Below are positions 26,469 to 35,405 of a stretch of 64,000 nt of DNA, piece by piece. The DNA comes from Aphanothece sp. CMT-3BRIN-NPC111 (GTDB lineage: Bacteria > Cyanobacteriota > Cyanobacteriia > Cyanobacteriales > JAHHGU01): contig JAHHGU010000003.1 in NCBI GenBank assembly GCA_019359765.1, positions 62,001 through 126,000 on the forward strand. Direction: 5' to 3'. A program made the translations under genes and the position numbers. Each line of letters begins with the position of its first letter. Position 1 is the stretch's first letter. Under the pieces are notes generated by a model. That model had not been told where the DNA came from. It saw only the letters and a program-made list of their open reading frames with translations, and searched no databases.

Positions 26469-27449
26469 CTAGTCTAGTCGTGGCAATGCTACTGGTCCCC
26501 AGGTACCAGAGCCGTTTTTGATCGAAGTTTGCAGAGTCTTGCAATCGCGATCTTTATTATCAAGGCGGTTTTGGTTCTTGCACTGCTCAGAAAAAATCTG
26601 TGCAACAAGACCTTTCGGAAGTTGATCTGGTTTGCTCAAAGCGGCCTGAAAATCCTTTTTAGCTGACTCGAAAAAGGAGGAGCTTTTTTGCTTGTTACCC
26701 TGCCCTACAAGGATTTGAGCTTTTAGATAGTGTAAGTCCGGATTGTTGGGAGCCTGTTGCAGCGCCTTATTAACATATTCAAGTGCCTTGTCGTACCGCT
26801 TTAGATCCCGGTAGCCGATCGCAATACCACGATCTGCCAGATATTCTGGGCTAGCATAGTTTTCTAATTGTTCAATTCCCTGACTTGGGTCGGAAAAGGG
26901 TAGATTGACAGCTAACATCAAATCCATATATCCCTTGAGCAAGTTCACTTCTGGATCGTTGGGGGCGATTTTTTTAGCTTCATCCAGATACCGAAAGACT
27001 TGCTGAAGTTTACTCATTGCTCCCAACGCCCCTTGCTGTTTAAAGCTGGAAGCGCCTTCTAAGAAATGACCCACAGCTGTGTAAAGATTACTGCGTAAGG
27101 GGTCAGTGCGGTTTAGCTTCTGGGCAGCTTGCAGGGTTTTGGTGGCGTAAGCGTTGAGGGCGTTCCAGTCAGAGTTTGTATAAGCGAAAGACGCCAGCAT
27201 CGCATAAGCTAGGGGTTCATTGGAATCTGTTGATTCAGCTTGCTGGAGATAACTTTCTGCTTGTCGATAGTTGCCGTCCTTAAAGATAGCTTTAAAAGCA
27301 GCTTCTGTATTGTCTCCAATCTCGTGAGTATTACTGGTGCGAAATACGTCTCCAGCTAGAGTTGGCGGAATCCAAAAGCTCAGTGAAAGTACCGCTGCAC
27401 TGGCAATCCCAGAAATAATTCGCTTAGGCGCAGGAAATAAATTTGTCAT
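26469..27449 (-). CDS. Sll0314-like TPR repeat protein, exported
   Basis: A 326-aa protein with an N-terminal signal-type hydrophobic segment (residues 12-32, ending near TLAGDVF) followed by helical TPR-like repeats (AFKAIFKDGNYRQAESYLQQ; YDKALEYVNKALQQAPNNPD). It resembles the cyanobacterial Sll0314-type TPR proteins by order of motifs. TPRs are protein-interaction scaffolds; location is probably the periplasm or thylakoid lumen. No partner is suggested by neighbours. Exact function unknown. Confidence 0.8.
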   Translation of the reverse strand: MTNLFPAPKRIISGIASAAVLSLSFWIPPTLAGDVFRTSNTHEIGDNTEAAFKAIFKDGNYRQAESYLQQAESTDSNEPLAYAMLASFAYTNSDWNALNAYATKTLQAAQKLNRTDPLRSNLYTAVGHFLEGASSFKQQGALGAMSKLQQVFRYLDEAKKIAPNDPEVNLLKGYMDLMLAVNLPFSDPSQGIEQLENYASPEYLADRGIAIGYRDLKRYDKALEYVNKALQQAPNNPDLHYLKAQILVGQGNKQKSSSFFESAKKDFQAALSKPDQLPKGLVAQIFSEQCKNQNRLDNKDRDCKTLQTSIKNGSGTWGPVALPRLD

Positions 27450-27813
27450 AGCTATTCTGAAAATAATTTACGCTCTTCGTAAAGGTAGTAGAAAATGCTA
27501 AGTCCTCTGTCTCAATGTTAGACATGAGGCGATTACGGTTTGGGATAGCTAAAATTTGTTGCAGTGCCATCTCAACAAAAGGAAGCAACCTATGTCTGCT
27601 TGGGAACACCGTTAGAGAAAAGGGGCTAGATGAATTTGACGCTGTTAGCGATTGCAAGTTCCAGCTTGAGAGAGTTTGTGGGTTAAAGAACAACAGCTAA
27701 CGAACCCAGGGGGTTGAGAATTCCCCTCTCGCGCTATCCCTAATTTCGATAAAGTGGAGAGGCAGCCACTTCTAAGTCAGGCGATCGCGCAATCATAACT
27801 TACTTGCCTGTTG
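27450..27813. other. Divergent intergenic region
   Basis: 364 bp between the TPR gene and the ECF-type ATPase gene. Small open frames here show no coding character. It should contain both promoters; a HIP1 site lies near 27781. Confidence 0.5.
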
Positions 27814-28488
27814 ATGCTCTACCTCAAAAATCTGATTTACCACCCCCCAGCCGCTCCCAGTGCCATTCTGAAAGCTATCAACTTAGAACTGGGACCCCAG
27901 CAATTGGGGCTTGTCATTGGTCCAAGTGGCTCTGGCAAAAGCACATTTTTAGAAATTATGGCGGGACTAGCAGAGAAAACTGCCGGTGGTATCTTCTGGC
28001 GAGATCAGGAACTCACACCCGATCACCTGCAACAGCTAGGTGGGTTAGTGTTTCAGTTTCCGGAGCGACATTTCTGTGGGGGTACAATTCTAGAGGAACT
28101 GCGGCTGGGGCACCCAGAGTTAGGCTCTGGACGGGTAAATGAAGCCCTCAACGAAGTTGGACTTTCCCATCTCTCCCTGCACACCTCACCTCAATCTCTA
28201 AGTGGCGGTCAGCAGCGACGCCTTGCCTTGGCAGTGCAACTGATTAGACAACCCCATCTACTTTTATTAGATGAACCCACAGCTGGGCTAGACTGGTCAA
28301 TGCGGCGTCAGCTGGTAAATTTATTAGCTAAACTTAAAAGCCATTGGACACTGCTAGTTGTTACTCATGATGCTGGTGAGTTGCTTAAAATTGCTGATCG
28401 CTGCTGGACTATAAACCACGGGGAACTGCAACCAGTCGATCCCAAAACATTGGCAACTACAGACGCGCAGGAACAACCAGTAGCCTAA
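27814..28488 (+). CDS. ECF/CbiO-type ABC transporter ATPase
   Basis: A 224-aa ABC ATPase: Walker A GPSGSGKST near residue 38, a Q-loop stretch reading VFQFPERHF as in energy-coupling-factor (EcfA/CbiO) ATPases, signature LSGGQQRRLALAVQL, Walker B LLLLDEPTAGLDW, H-loop VVTHD. It should energise uptake of a vitamin or metal through a separate T component and substrate-binding subunit, none of which is in the window. The ATG at 27814 is preferred over the TTG one codon earlier. rsmG starts 3 bp after the stop, so the two are an operon. Confidence 0.85.
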   Translation: MLYLKNLIYHPPAAPSAILKAINLELGPQQLGLVIGPSGSGKSTFLEIMAGLAEKTAGGIFWRDQELTPDHLQQLGGLVFQFPERHFCGGTILEELRLGHPELGSGRVNEALNEVGLSHLSLHTSPQSLSGGQQRRLALAVQLIRQPHLLLLDEPTAGLDWSMRRQLVNLLAKLKSHWTLLVVTHDAGELLKIADRCWTINHGELQPVDPKTLATTDAQEQPVA

Positions 28489-28491
28489 GAA

Positions 28492-29232
28492 ATGAGTGAA
28501 CTAAAAACATCGCTGCTGCCGGAAATGACAGATGTATGGCAGCAAACTCTAAGTTGGCAACCAGATACTGTTGGGCAGTTACAATTTCAATGCCTTTATG
28601 ACTTAATTTTGGCAGGCAACCAGCGTCTGAACTTGACCCGCATCACGACGCCAGAGGAGTTTTGGGAAAAACACCTGTGGGATTCTCTACGAGGGGTGGC
28701 ACCCTTGTGGCAGTCGGTGACATCGCCACAAAGGGCGATCGACATTGGCACAGGGGCAGGGTTTCCGGGATTACCGATTGCGATCGCCCGCCCTGACTGG
28801 CACATCACCTTACTTGATTCCACCCGCAAGAAAATTGCTTTTATCGAAACCCTACTCCCCCAACTAAAACTAGAAAACGCCGTTACCTTAGTCGGTAGAG
28901 CCGAAGAAATAAAACGGATCTCACAGCACCGCCGCAGTTACGATCTTGCTTTATTAAGAGCTGTTGCACCCGCCTCTATCTGTGCCGAATATGCCCTACC
29001 GTTGCTGAAAAAAGAAGGTTTAGCCATCCTCTATCGCGGGCAATGGACAGATGAGGAGACAGATGCACTGCAACCAGTTGTTAAAAAGTTAGGAGGTGTC
29101 ATCGAATCCATAGAAGAATTTACAACCCCGATAAGTAATAGTCAGCGTACCTGTTTGTACTTGCGGAAAGTGTTGACAACACCCGCAGGATTTCCCCGTG
29201 CTGCTGGCATACCCCCCCAAACGCAGCTTTAG
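28492..29232 (+). CDS. rsmG: 16S rRNA (guanine527-N7)-methyltransferase RsmG
   Basis: A 246-aa SAM-dependent methyltransferase that modifies G527 of 16S rRNA. Motif I is AIDIGTGAGFPGLPIAIARP, followed by LLDSTRKKIAF and the catalytic region RAVAP. The upstream LAGNQRLNLTRIT stretch is typical of RsmG/GidB. The last 20 residues (TTPAGFPRAAGIPPQTQL) look like a lineage-specific tail. Starts 3 bp after the ECF ATPase stop. Confidence 0.93.
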   Translation: MSELKTSLLPEMTDVWQQTLSWQPDTVGQLQFQCLYDLILAGNQRLNLTRITTPEEFWEKHLWDSLRGVAPLWQSVTSPQRAIDIGTGAGFPGLPIAIARPDWHITLLDSTRKKIAFIETLLPQLKLENAVTLVGRAEEIKRISQHRRSYDLALLRAVAPASICAEYALPLLKKEGLAILYRGQWTDEETDALQPVVKKLGGVIESIEEFTTPISNSQRTCLYLRKVLTTPAGFPRAAGIPPQTQL

Positions 29233-29290
29233 TCATTAGCGTGGAATCTTGCTCTAAATTCTGTCTGGACTTGAAGCCGGGAGAGGTTCA

Positions 29291-30510
29291 CTAAACTCCT
29301 CCATTAATTTGTTCCGAGCACATTAATAAATTACCTTGTGCTTTCGGAGGCTTTGCAGGTTGTATCGTGGGGTCAGTTGGGGGTCTTTGAACCTCTCCAG
29401 ATGTCCTGACTGCTGCTAAACCTTCAGAAAAACTTCCAGCTTGCTTATATCGCGCTTTTGCGATATTTCTACCTGTCTGGTCAATATAACTCCACCCATC
29501 AGGAAGCAAGACCGCTGCAAGTCCTTCGTTGAAAGACTGAGCCGCTGCAAATTGAGCTGCTATAACTATTTTGCCTGTCTTATCTATATATCCATAGTGG
29601 TTATTTACTTGCACCAGCGCCAGTCCCTCAGAAAAGCTTTCAGCCTGTTTGAATCGTGGAGGAATAACCACTTTTCCTGTTTTATCGATATATCCATACA
29701 GGTCATTGAGTTGAAACACTGCCAACCCTTCGGAAAACGGAGGAGGAATAAAATCAAATTGGGTGGAATAACCACTTGACCTGTCTTATTAATATAGCCC
29801 CAGCGATTTCCTATCTGAACATCTGCCAATCCCTCAGAGAAGGAATGAGCGTAGTGATATCGCGGGCGAATTACTACTTTCCCTGTTTTATTTATATATC
29901 CCCAACATCTGCCCACTTTTACCGCCGCTAGTTCTTCCGAAAAGGCTGTAGCCTGAGCAAATAGCAGTGGGATTGCCATTTTCCCTGTGGTGTCAATGTA
30001 GCCCCAACGGTTGCCCTGTACAACAGCAGCTAACCCTGAATAAAAATAGGGAATCTGCCCCAGGTATCTAACATACTCGAATCGGGCAGGCTGGGTATCC
30101 ACCAAGTTATTAGACTTGATCGGATTGCTCATATTCAACCAAGCTAGTTTGGGAGGAAAGTTAGCAGCTTCATCAAATTGGGGGCTAATTACGAGCTTTC
30201 CATTTCGATCGATATGCCCCCACTGCTTATTTATACGGACTGGAGCCAGACCATTAGAAAAGGGATAAGGCTCGTTAGGAACCGACGATATAACTAACTC
30301 CCCTTTCTTGTTGATATAGCCGGACTTCTTACCAATTCCTACCCCAGCCAACCCCTCCGAAAAGTTAGATGCATAATCGAAACGTGGCGAGACAACGAGC
30401 TTTCCCGTCTTGTCAATGTAGCCATAACCTGGGCTACAAGATACCAAGCCTAAAACAGCAATATAAAGAAAGTAATTTTTCAGGCTAACCAATGTAAATA
30501 TTTTTTTCAT
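29291..30510 (-). pseudogene. WG-repeat lipoprotein interrupted by a single-base frameshift
   Basis: Encodes a lipoprotein-like protein: the N terminus ends in a lipobox (GLVSC), followed by WG/KWG beta-propeller-type repeats of the form (F)SEGLA.V...GYI(D/N)KTGK.VI. The repeats run through two frames: the upstream frame is good from 30510 to about 29765, then turns into nonsense (LILFLLRFPKG), while the next frame takes up FSEGLAVFQ and four more repeats to 29291. Insertion of one base near 29757-29763 would give a continuous product of about 406 aa; the 1220-bp length is one short of a codon multiple. Either a true frameshift or a sequencing error. ATGA overlap with the upstream aldo/keto reductase. 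Confidence 0.8.
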
Positions 30511-31691
30511 TGTTGCGACAGCCGTTGAATTGATTCACCCCCCAATATCTGGTGAGCTTCTTCTAGAAAAGCTGGGATTTTGTCAGCGTGGGGACTGTTT
30601 GCTAAACATTGGCGCAAGTCGAGTTCTTTCACCCGGTCTGCTTTGGCACCTGGAAACCAGTGACTGGCGTTCCCCAGCAGGTTATAGCGCATTTTTGCGT
30701 AGTCAATCATGTCATAGGCGATCGCCAAATTTCTCAGCCACAAAATCACTGGTATATTTAAGTTACCCGGCGTTTCTTCAGAAGTGGGTAAGCCAACCTG
30801 CCAAGTGCGTACCCAATCTTCTCCAAAGTGAGTTATCGCCTCTTTCTCCAACCTATCCAAAATTGGCGGTAAAATTTCCGAGGCGTGGTCTAGCAGTTGC
30901 AGCGTTTTTAAGTGTTCATCAAAATCATGCGGTCGTGACGCCCCCACACTCAGAGTATGTACCTGAGGATAACTTAGACAAAACAAATCGTTAAATACCA
31001 TCGGACTCAAAGGTTGGCAAAGTTTTACCAACTTGGCAGGAGGTTTATATAACATCCCTCCCTTATCCGAAGGACTAATAATAAATACCCCCATATCGTG
31101 ACGGGTAGCAGCCTCTATTGCAGCCCAATTAATTTGATTTATGTAGTACCAGTGCAAATTAACATAGTCGAACTGGTTGGTTTCAATTGTCTTCACAATT
31201 ACATCGGTCGGACCATGAGTCGAGAAGCCGATAAACCGCACTTTTCCTTGTGCTTGCAGCTTCTGTGCCACCTCTAGACAGTCACCAACACGGATGCTGT
31301 CATGTAGTAACTCAGGGGTATTGATGCCATGTAGGGACAGCAAATCAACGTAATCTAGCTTTAGGAAAGCCAAAGACTGCTCAAATTGACGCTGGAATTC
31401 TCTAGGGTCTGGTTTAGGCGAGACTTTAGTTTGAACAATTAGCTGATTTCGCGGCAAAGTTGGTAAAATCTGCCCCAGCTGCATCTCGGATGTTCCATAT
31501 CCTCGCGCCGTTTCGATGTGATTAATACCAACTTCTACAGCACGACGAATTGTAGCTTCCAGATTCCGCTGATTGTCTGGCGGAATTTGCTGCGCCGGAA
31601 CGTCCTGCCACTTGAACTGGTATCTCATACCACCGCAGGAGAACACTGGCATCTGCAATTCTGTACGCCCGAATCGTCTATACTGCATCAT
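30507..31691 (-). CDS. Aldo/keto reductase
   Basis: A 394-aa protein of the aldo/keto reductase superfamily, NAD(P)H-dependent. The N terminus is QYRRFGRTELQMPVFSCGGM, then NHIETARGYGTSE (the usual catalytic Asp-x-x-x-x-Tyr reads ETARGYG, with Glu for Asp), TKVSP, and DLLSLHGIN in place of the usual YxQxH. A long C-terminal extension (about 280-394), sometimes ferredoxin-like in this group, has no Cys cluster here. The substrate cannot be predicted. Its stop overlaps the WG-repeat gene start. Confidence 0.85.
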   Translation of the reverse strand: MMQYRRFGRTELQMPVFSCGGMRYQFKWQDVPAQQIPPDNQRNLEATIRRAVEVGINHIETARGYGTSEMQLGQILPTLPRNQLIVQTKVSPKPDPREFQRQFEQSLAFLKLDYVDLLSLHGINTPELLHDSIRVGDCLEVAQKLQAQGKVRFIGFSTHGPTDVIVKTIETNQFDYVNLHWYYINQINWAAIEAATRHDMGVFIISPSDKGGMLYKPPAKLVKLCQPLSPMVFNDLFCLSYPQVHTLSVGASRPHDFDEHLKTLQLLDHASEILPPILDRLEKEAITHFGEDWVRTWQVGLPTSEETPGNLNIPVILWLRNLAIAYDMIDYAKMRYNLLGNASHWFPGAKADRVKELDLRQCLANSPHADKIPAFLEEAHQILGGESIQRLSQQ

Positions 31692-31807
31692 TTTTTAAAA
31701 GTTTTGAGTTTTGAGTTTTGAGCTTTGAATTCAATAATTATGAGTTTTCCATGTGTGAACTTTCAACTAAAGTATTCTCTTCTAACTCAAAACTCAACAT
31801 TCATAAC
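31692..31807. repeat. Inverted heptamer arrays between rpiA and the aldo/keto reductase
   Basis: TTTTGAG units at about 31695-31722 and the complementary ACTCAAA/ACTTAAA units at about 31785-31812 face each other across about 60 bp, making a long potential hairpin. The second array touches the rpiA stop codon. Confidence 0.8.
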
Positions 31808-32518
31808 TTAAAACTCTCGTACCGTGGGCTGACCATCCTTGACTTCGCCCACCAGCACTAAATCAGTTACGCCTACGAACAAGCCATTTTCTAACACACC
31901 GGGAATGTTATTCAGCGTCTTTTCTAGTTCTGCTGGGTTGTCAATAAAGTCAAATTTGACATCAATTACCATATTGCCCTGATCGGTAATAACTGGCCCA
32001 GCTTTTTTGACCCCCATACGCAGTTCTGGCTTACCACCCAACTTTTCAATCGCCCGCATCACTGGTGTCATCGCCATCGGTATTACTTCCACTGGCAACA
32101 AAAAGGTGGAACCCAATTTGTCAACAAGCTTAGAACTGTCCACTACCACGATGAACTGTTCTGCTAGCGTATCTACTATCTTCTCGCGGGTATGAGCAGC
32201 ACCGCCGCCTTTAATCAAATTCTTTTGTGGATCGACCTCATCGGCTCCATCAATGGCAATATCAATGTGGTCAACTTCATCTAGGGTGGTTAAGGGAATC
32301 CCGTACTGTTTAGCTAGTACCGATGCCTGAAAAGACGTTGGGATGCCTTTGATGTCTTTGAGTTCGCCTGACTTGAGGCGAGATCCCAAATATTCAATTG
32401 TATAGGCGGTTGTCGAGCCGGTGCCTAGTCCCACTATTGAACCCGACTGTACGCGGGCTGCGGCAGCTTTTCCCACTTCCTGCTTCATTACCTTAACCGG
32501 GTCCTGTTCTGCTGTCAT
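31808..32518 (-). CDS. rpiA: Ribose-5-phosphate isomerase A
   Basis: A 236-aa enzyme interconverting ribose-5-phosphate and ribulose-5-phosphate in the Calvin and pentose phosphate pathways. Motifs: [48 protein letters not shown] (catalytic Asp, Glu and Lys region), [13 protein letters not shown]. Normal length. ATG at 32518. The end of the gene runs into a heptamer array. Confidence 0.95.
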   Translation of the reverse strand: MTAEQDPVKVMKQEVGKAAAARVQSGSIVGLGTGSTTAYTIEYLGSRLKSGELKDIKGIPTSFQASVLAKQYGIPLTTLDEVDHIDIAIDGADEVDPQKNLIKGGGAAHTREKIVDTLAEQFIVVVDSSKLVDKLGSTFLLPVEVIPMAMTPVMRAIEKLGGKPELRMGVKKAGPVITDQGNMVIDVKFDFIDNPAELEKTLNNIPGVLENGLFVGVTDLVLVGEVKDGQPTVREF

Positions 32519-32695
32519 GCCAAAAACTCCTTTGAATCCACAATTCAGCTTACCAGGCTAGTTAAACTGTCGATATCTTTTCACTCATGTGATCTTAATG
32601 CGATCGCCCTTTATATAGCCGCTAATGTTAAGTTCGCCTATTGATTCACTTAACCTATGTTGTAAGATGCAAACGGTTCCCATCGGCAACTGTCC

Positions 32696-33082
32696 ATGCA
32701 GCTTGAATTTGTTCCTGTTGAAGAATTTTACTTTGCTCTAACCTTAGCTGTACGCACCCTGGAGGATCTGGAGGCACCGGGGTTAGCACAGCAAGTGCGA
32801 TCGTGCCTTGAGAAAGAATGTGGCCAACCCTCAACCGTTGCCTCAGCCAGCCAAAATACATTCAACTACGTGTTTCGCGTTCAAGGGGTAGACAACAGCC
32901 CCGCGAAACAACTGATCGTTTCCGTAGCAGACTGGCAAGATAAATTGCGCTTAAGCAGTGATTACGGCTGGACTTTGGATGAAGAGCGTAAGCCAATTCG
33001 CACTGAAAAATTTAAGCAACGAGCAGAATTTTCCCAGGATCTGCGCTCATATTTACACAATTGGTTGCAAGTTGCCTTGTAA
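32696..33082 (+). CDS. Conserved-looking hypothetical protein
   Basis: A 128-aa protein with no recognised domain: an acidic N terminus (MQLEFVPVEEFYFALTLAVR), a central NTFNYVFRVQGVD stretch, and a C-terminal EERKPIRTEKFKQRAEFSQD. No signal peptide or membrane helix. Coding character is supported by its position in a gap between divergent genes and by the strong palindrome that follows 19 bp after its stop. Function unknown. Confidence 0.7.
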   Translation: MQLEFVPVEEFYFALTLAVRTLEDLEAPGLAQQVRSCLEKECGQPSTVASASQNTFNYVFRVQGVDNSPAKQLIVSVADWQDKLRLSSDYGWTLDEERKPIRTEKFKQRAEFSQDLRSYLHNWLQVAL

Positions 33083-33101
33083 ATTGCCAAATAAAAAACA
33101 G

Positions 33102-33133
33102 CTGGCTTAATGCAGCTAGCTGCATTAAGCCAG
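33102..33133. terminator. Perfect 32-bp palindrome, bidirectional terminator
   Basis: Perfect 16-base arms, CTGGCTTAATGCAGCT and its complement, with no loop bases, 19 bp after the 32696-33082 gene. On the minus strand it is followed by a T-rich run (TGTTTTTTATTTGG), so it can also end the transcript of the RNA-binding protein gene. Confidence 0.8.
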
Positions 33134-33257
33134 GGTACCGTCATCCCACGACTCAAAAGTCAGTGAGCGTTTACGTACCCGTTGGTTCACTATTTAAAAG
33201 CCCACAGTGTCTGGAGGGAAATAGTTATATTGCACCGCTATCTCGCGGTAATCTCAT

Positions 33258-33322
33258 CTCCGCTTTCCTCTTAACGCCGAACCGCTATACGACTTAGGCG
33301 GTGAGAGGAAAGCGGGGTTTTA
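33258..33322. terminator. Imperfect hairpin downstream of the RNA-binding protein gene
   Basis: CCGCTTTCCTCTTAAC and GTGAGAGGAAAGCGG pair across an approximately 25-base loop containing a smaller CCGC/GCGG stem. It lies 65 bp after the minus-strand rbp stop. A candidate 3' processing or terminator structure. Confidence 0.5.
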
Positions 33323-33387
33323 AGATGAAACCAGTCTGGTGTTTGGTGCTTTGCTTGAAAAGCCAAATAAACTAGCCGGAGCGAGAA

Positions 33388-33930
33388 TTAAGGATTGCTG
33401 GCTTGAGCTGCCAACATTTCCTTCAACTTTGCTAATTCACCCGCCCAACGGGGGTCGGGTTGAATAGCGTCTGAACCACCACCACTAGATGATGTTGTAG
33501 TAGTGGGGGCACGTCGAGACTTCTTATTATTGCCGCGACGCCCAGAGGAACTGCTGGGGCTGCCGCCACCACTGCTGCTAGCTGGACTGCTGATAACTGG
33601 GCTGCTGATAGCTGGGCCGTCGCTAGCTGGGCTGTCGCTGTCGCTAGTTGGGCCGCCTTCCTCATCCCCTTTACCCTTAGTTCGTGGCAATGCCTTTTCT
33701 ATTTTGAGAGCGGTCTCTTTGAACATATAGCCGTTGAACTTGTCAATAATTTCATCAGCTTGTTCATCCGTATCCACAGTCACAAAGCCAAAACCACGGC
33801 ACTTTCCGGTTTTACGGTCTTTAATTACCTTGGTGGAAACAAAGTCACCAGCTTCCGCAAAAACCGCTTGCAGTTCTTGGCGATCTACATCTTCTTTTGG
33901 TAGATTGCCCACATATAGACGAATAGACAT
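33388..33930 (-). CDS. RRM-type RNA-binding protein (Rbp family)
   Basis: A 180-aa cyanobacterial glycine/serine-rich RNA-binding protein, a family often cold-induced and linked to mRNA localisation. One RRM (residues 1-80) has RNP2 (RLYVGNL) and RNP1 (KCRGFGFV). The tail (about 90-165) is low-complexity Ser/Gly/Pro with repeated SSP units, then basic RRGNNKKSRR, and it ends in PDPRWAGELAKLKEMLAAQ, which looks conserved. I chose ATG 33930 because GGAGG lies upstream at good spacing and MSIRLYVGNL is the usual start; the in-frame TTG at 33957 is less likely. Confidence 0.93.
   Translation of the reverse strand: MSIRLYVGNLPKEDVDRQELQAVFAEAGDFVSTKVIKDRKTGKCRGFGFVTVDTDEQADEIIDKFNGYMFKETALKIEKALPRTKGKGDEEGGPTSDSDSPASDGPAISSPVISSPASSSGGGSPSSSSGRRGNNKKSRRAPTTTTSSSGGGSDAIQPDPRWAGELAKLKEMLAAQASNP
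33576..33654. repeat. 15-bp tandem repeat in the rbp low-complexity tail
   Basis: Degenerate tandem units of the type GCTGATAGCTGGGCC and GTCGCTAGCTGGGCT encode the SSP/SDSPAS part of the RNA-binding protein tail. Such arrays change length by slippage. Confidence 0.75.
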
Positions 33931-34559
33931 GAAAAATACCTCCAGACTCGGATTCAAACAAACTTGCTTGCAGGCGTCAACATGATATTAGCGAAGGAAA
34001 GACCTCGATTGACGAACAGTTCTCAAGCCGATCAATTTTCAGGCAACCCCTTGCTAATCTCAACAACATGACTCTGTTCAGTAAAACCAGGCTACTCTGT
34101 ATCCTGCGTCCAACCCTTTGCTCGCGACTTTCAGATGTATGGTTCACAGGCAGCACAAATCAAAGCCCAAGCGTTTTATTATAGTCCTGTTCAAAGCAGG
34201 ATGTTCACACTATTTTTAAAGGTATCATGCCCTTTGCTCTAGAGCTACTTCAATAGGCAGATTTCAGCCTTTCGCTATATTAGGTCAGAGCATGATTAAG
34301 GAAACGCCCGACGCTTAAACAACCTCACTGAAGGAGGCGGTCGGATCAGTCCCTGTCATGGACGGAATAAGGATTTTTTGCCGCCCTCGGTTAGTAGTAG
34401 AGGCGTTACGGCGGAACCTGTCTACTACTGACAGAAAACAGTGGTGTAGATTATACAAATTAAATGCACAGTAGCTTATACAGTTCTCCAGAGCATTTTT
34501 TGAGAACAGCTGCGATCGCCCTTTATCTGTCCCCAGATCTAGAATAGATTTATCCGAAG
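33931..34559. promoter_or_regulatory. Long divergent 5' region with possible structured RNA
   Basis: 629 bp between the rbp and SPFH genes with no credible gene. Bases 34300-34440 show paired segments: GGCGG near 34336 with CCGCC near 34382, GTCC with GGAC inside it, and AGTAGTAGA near 34393 with TCTACTACT near 34420. It may be a long rbp leader or a small RNA; I recognise no known family (not tmRNA, 6S, SRP or RNase P by their conserved motifs). Confidence 0.4.
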
Positions 34560-35405
34560 TTGGCTAGACCAAAGATGGGACAAACCATAACTGTTTTAGC
34601 AATTATCTTCTATTTAATCTTTGCTGGTCTCAAACTAGACCGTGAATATCAGCGAGGCGTTATCTTTCGTCTCGGCAGGAGCAAGGGCGTAATGGGACCA
34701 GGGATGTATTGGATTATTCCCCTAGTAGACCAAAAAGCTCAGGTGGATATCCGAACAAAAACAATCAATATTGAACCCCAAGAGACCGTCACGGCCGATA
34801 GCGTCACGATTCGAGTTAATGCTGTGCTTTACTACCGAATTATCGACCCTATGAAGGCTATTACGAAGGTAGAGAACTACCAGATGGCGGTCTACCAAGC
34901 GGCTTTAACAACTTTACGCAATGTCGTTGGTCAAAACATTCTGGATGATGTCTTACAAAATCGGGATAAAATTAACACCAAAGTCCAAGAAATTGTAGAT
35001 GAAATTACGGAGCCGTGGGGCGTTGTCATTGAACGGGTGGAAATGAAAGATGTAGAAATTCCCCCCAATATGCAACGGGCGATGGCTAAGGAAGCGGAAG
35101 CAATTCGGGAAAAACGCGCCCGTCTGATTAAGGCGTCGGCAGAACAGGAAGCCTCGATTAAATTAGCACAAGCCTCGCAAAATATTGCTGCTAACCCAGC
35201 GGCTTTAGAATTGCGGCGTCTGCAAATGCTTACAGAAATTGGGGCAGAAAATAACACGACAACGGTGATTATGATGCCCTCAGATTTTATTCAAGCGGCG
35301 AGGAATTTGTCGGCACCCCAGGCGAATGGCAATCAAGCAGAGGCAACACCCTTCCAGCCAGAGGTCTTTTTTAACGCGAAGCCAATTTCGGAGGACACCC
35401 CCTGA
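34560..35405 (+). CDS. SPFH/stomatin-like membrane protein (slipin)
   Basis: A 281-aa slipin: an N-terminal membrane hairpin (residues 8-24), then a band-7/SPFH domain (EYQRGVIFRLGR, GPGMYWIIPLVD, VNAVLYYRIIDP) and a coiled-coil region with EAEAIREKRARLIKASAEQEA. Such proteins oligomerise in membranes and organise microdomains. The usual partner, NfeD, is not adjacent. TTG at 34560 is the longest start; ATG 34575 is equally possible, and neither has a clear Shine-Dalgarno. The 3' end overlaps the convergent flavoprotein gene by 35 bp. Confidence 0.88.
   Translation: MARPKMGQTITVLAIIFYLIFAGLKLDREYQRGVIFRLGRSKGVMGPGMYWIIPLVDQKAQVDIRTKTINIEPQETVTADSVTIRVNAVLYYRIIDPMKAITKVENYQMAVYQAALTTLRNVVGQNILDDVLQNRDKINTKVQEIVDEITEPWGVVIERVEMKDVEIPPNMQRAMAKEAEAIREKRARLIKASAEQEASIKLAQASQNIAANPAALELRRLQMLTEIGAENNTTTVIMMPSDFIQAARNLSAPQANGNQAEATPFQPEVFFNAKPISEDTP

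Noticed and set aside
27515..27700. 61-codon frame between the TPR and ECF genes
   Set aside because: No ribosome-binding site or motif. It overlaps a promoter region.
34300..34440. tmRNA, 6S, SRP or RNase P RNA
   Set aside because: Conserved motifs of these RNAs are absent. Kept only as an unnamed structured segment.
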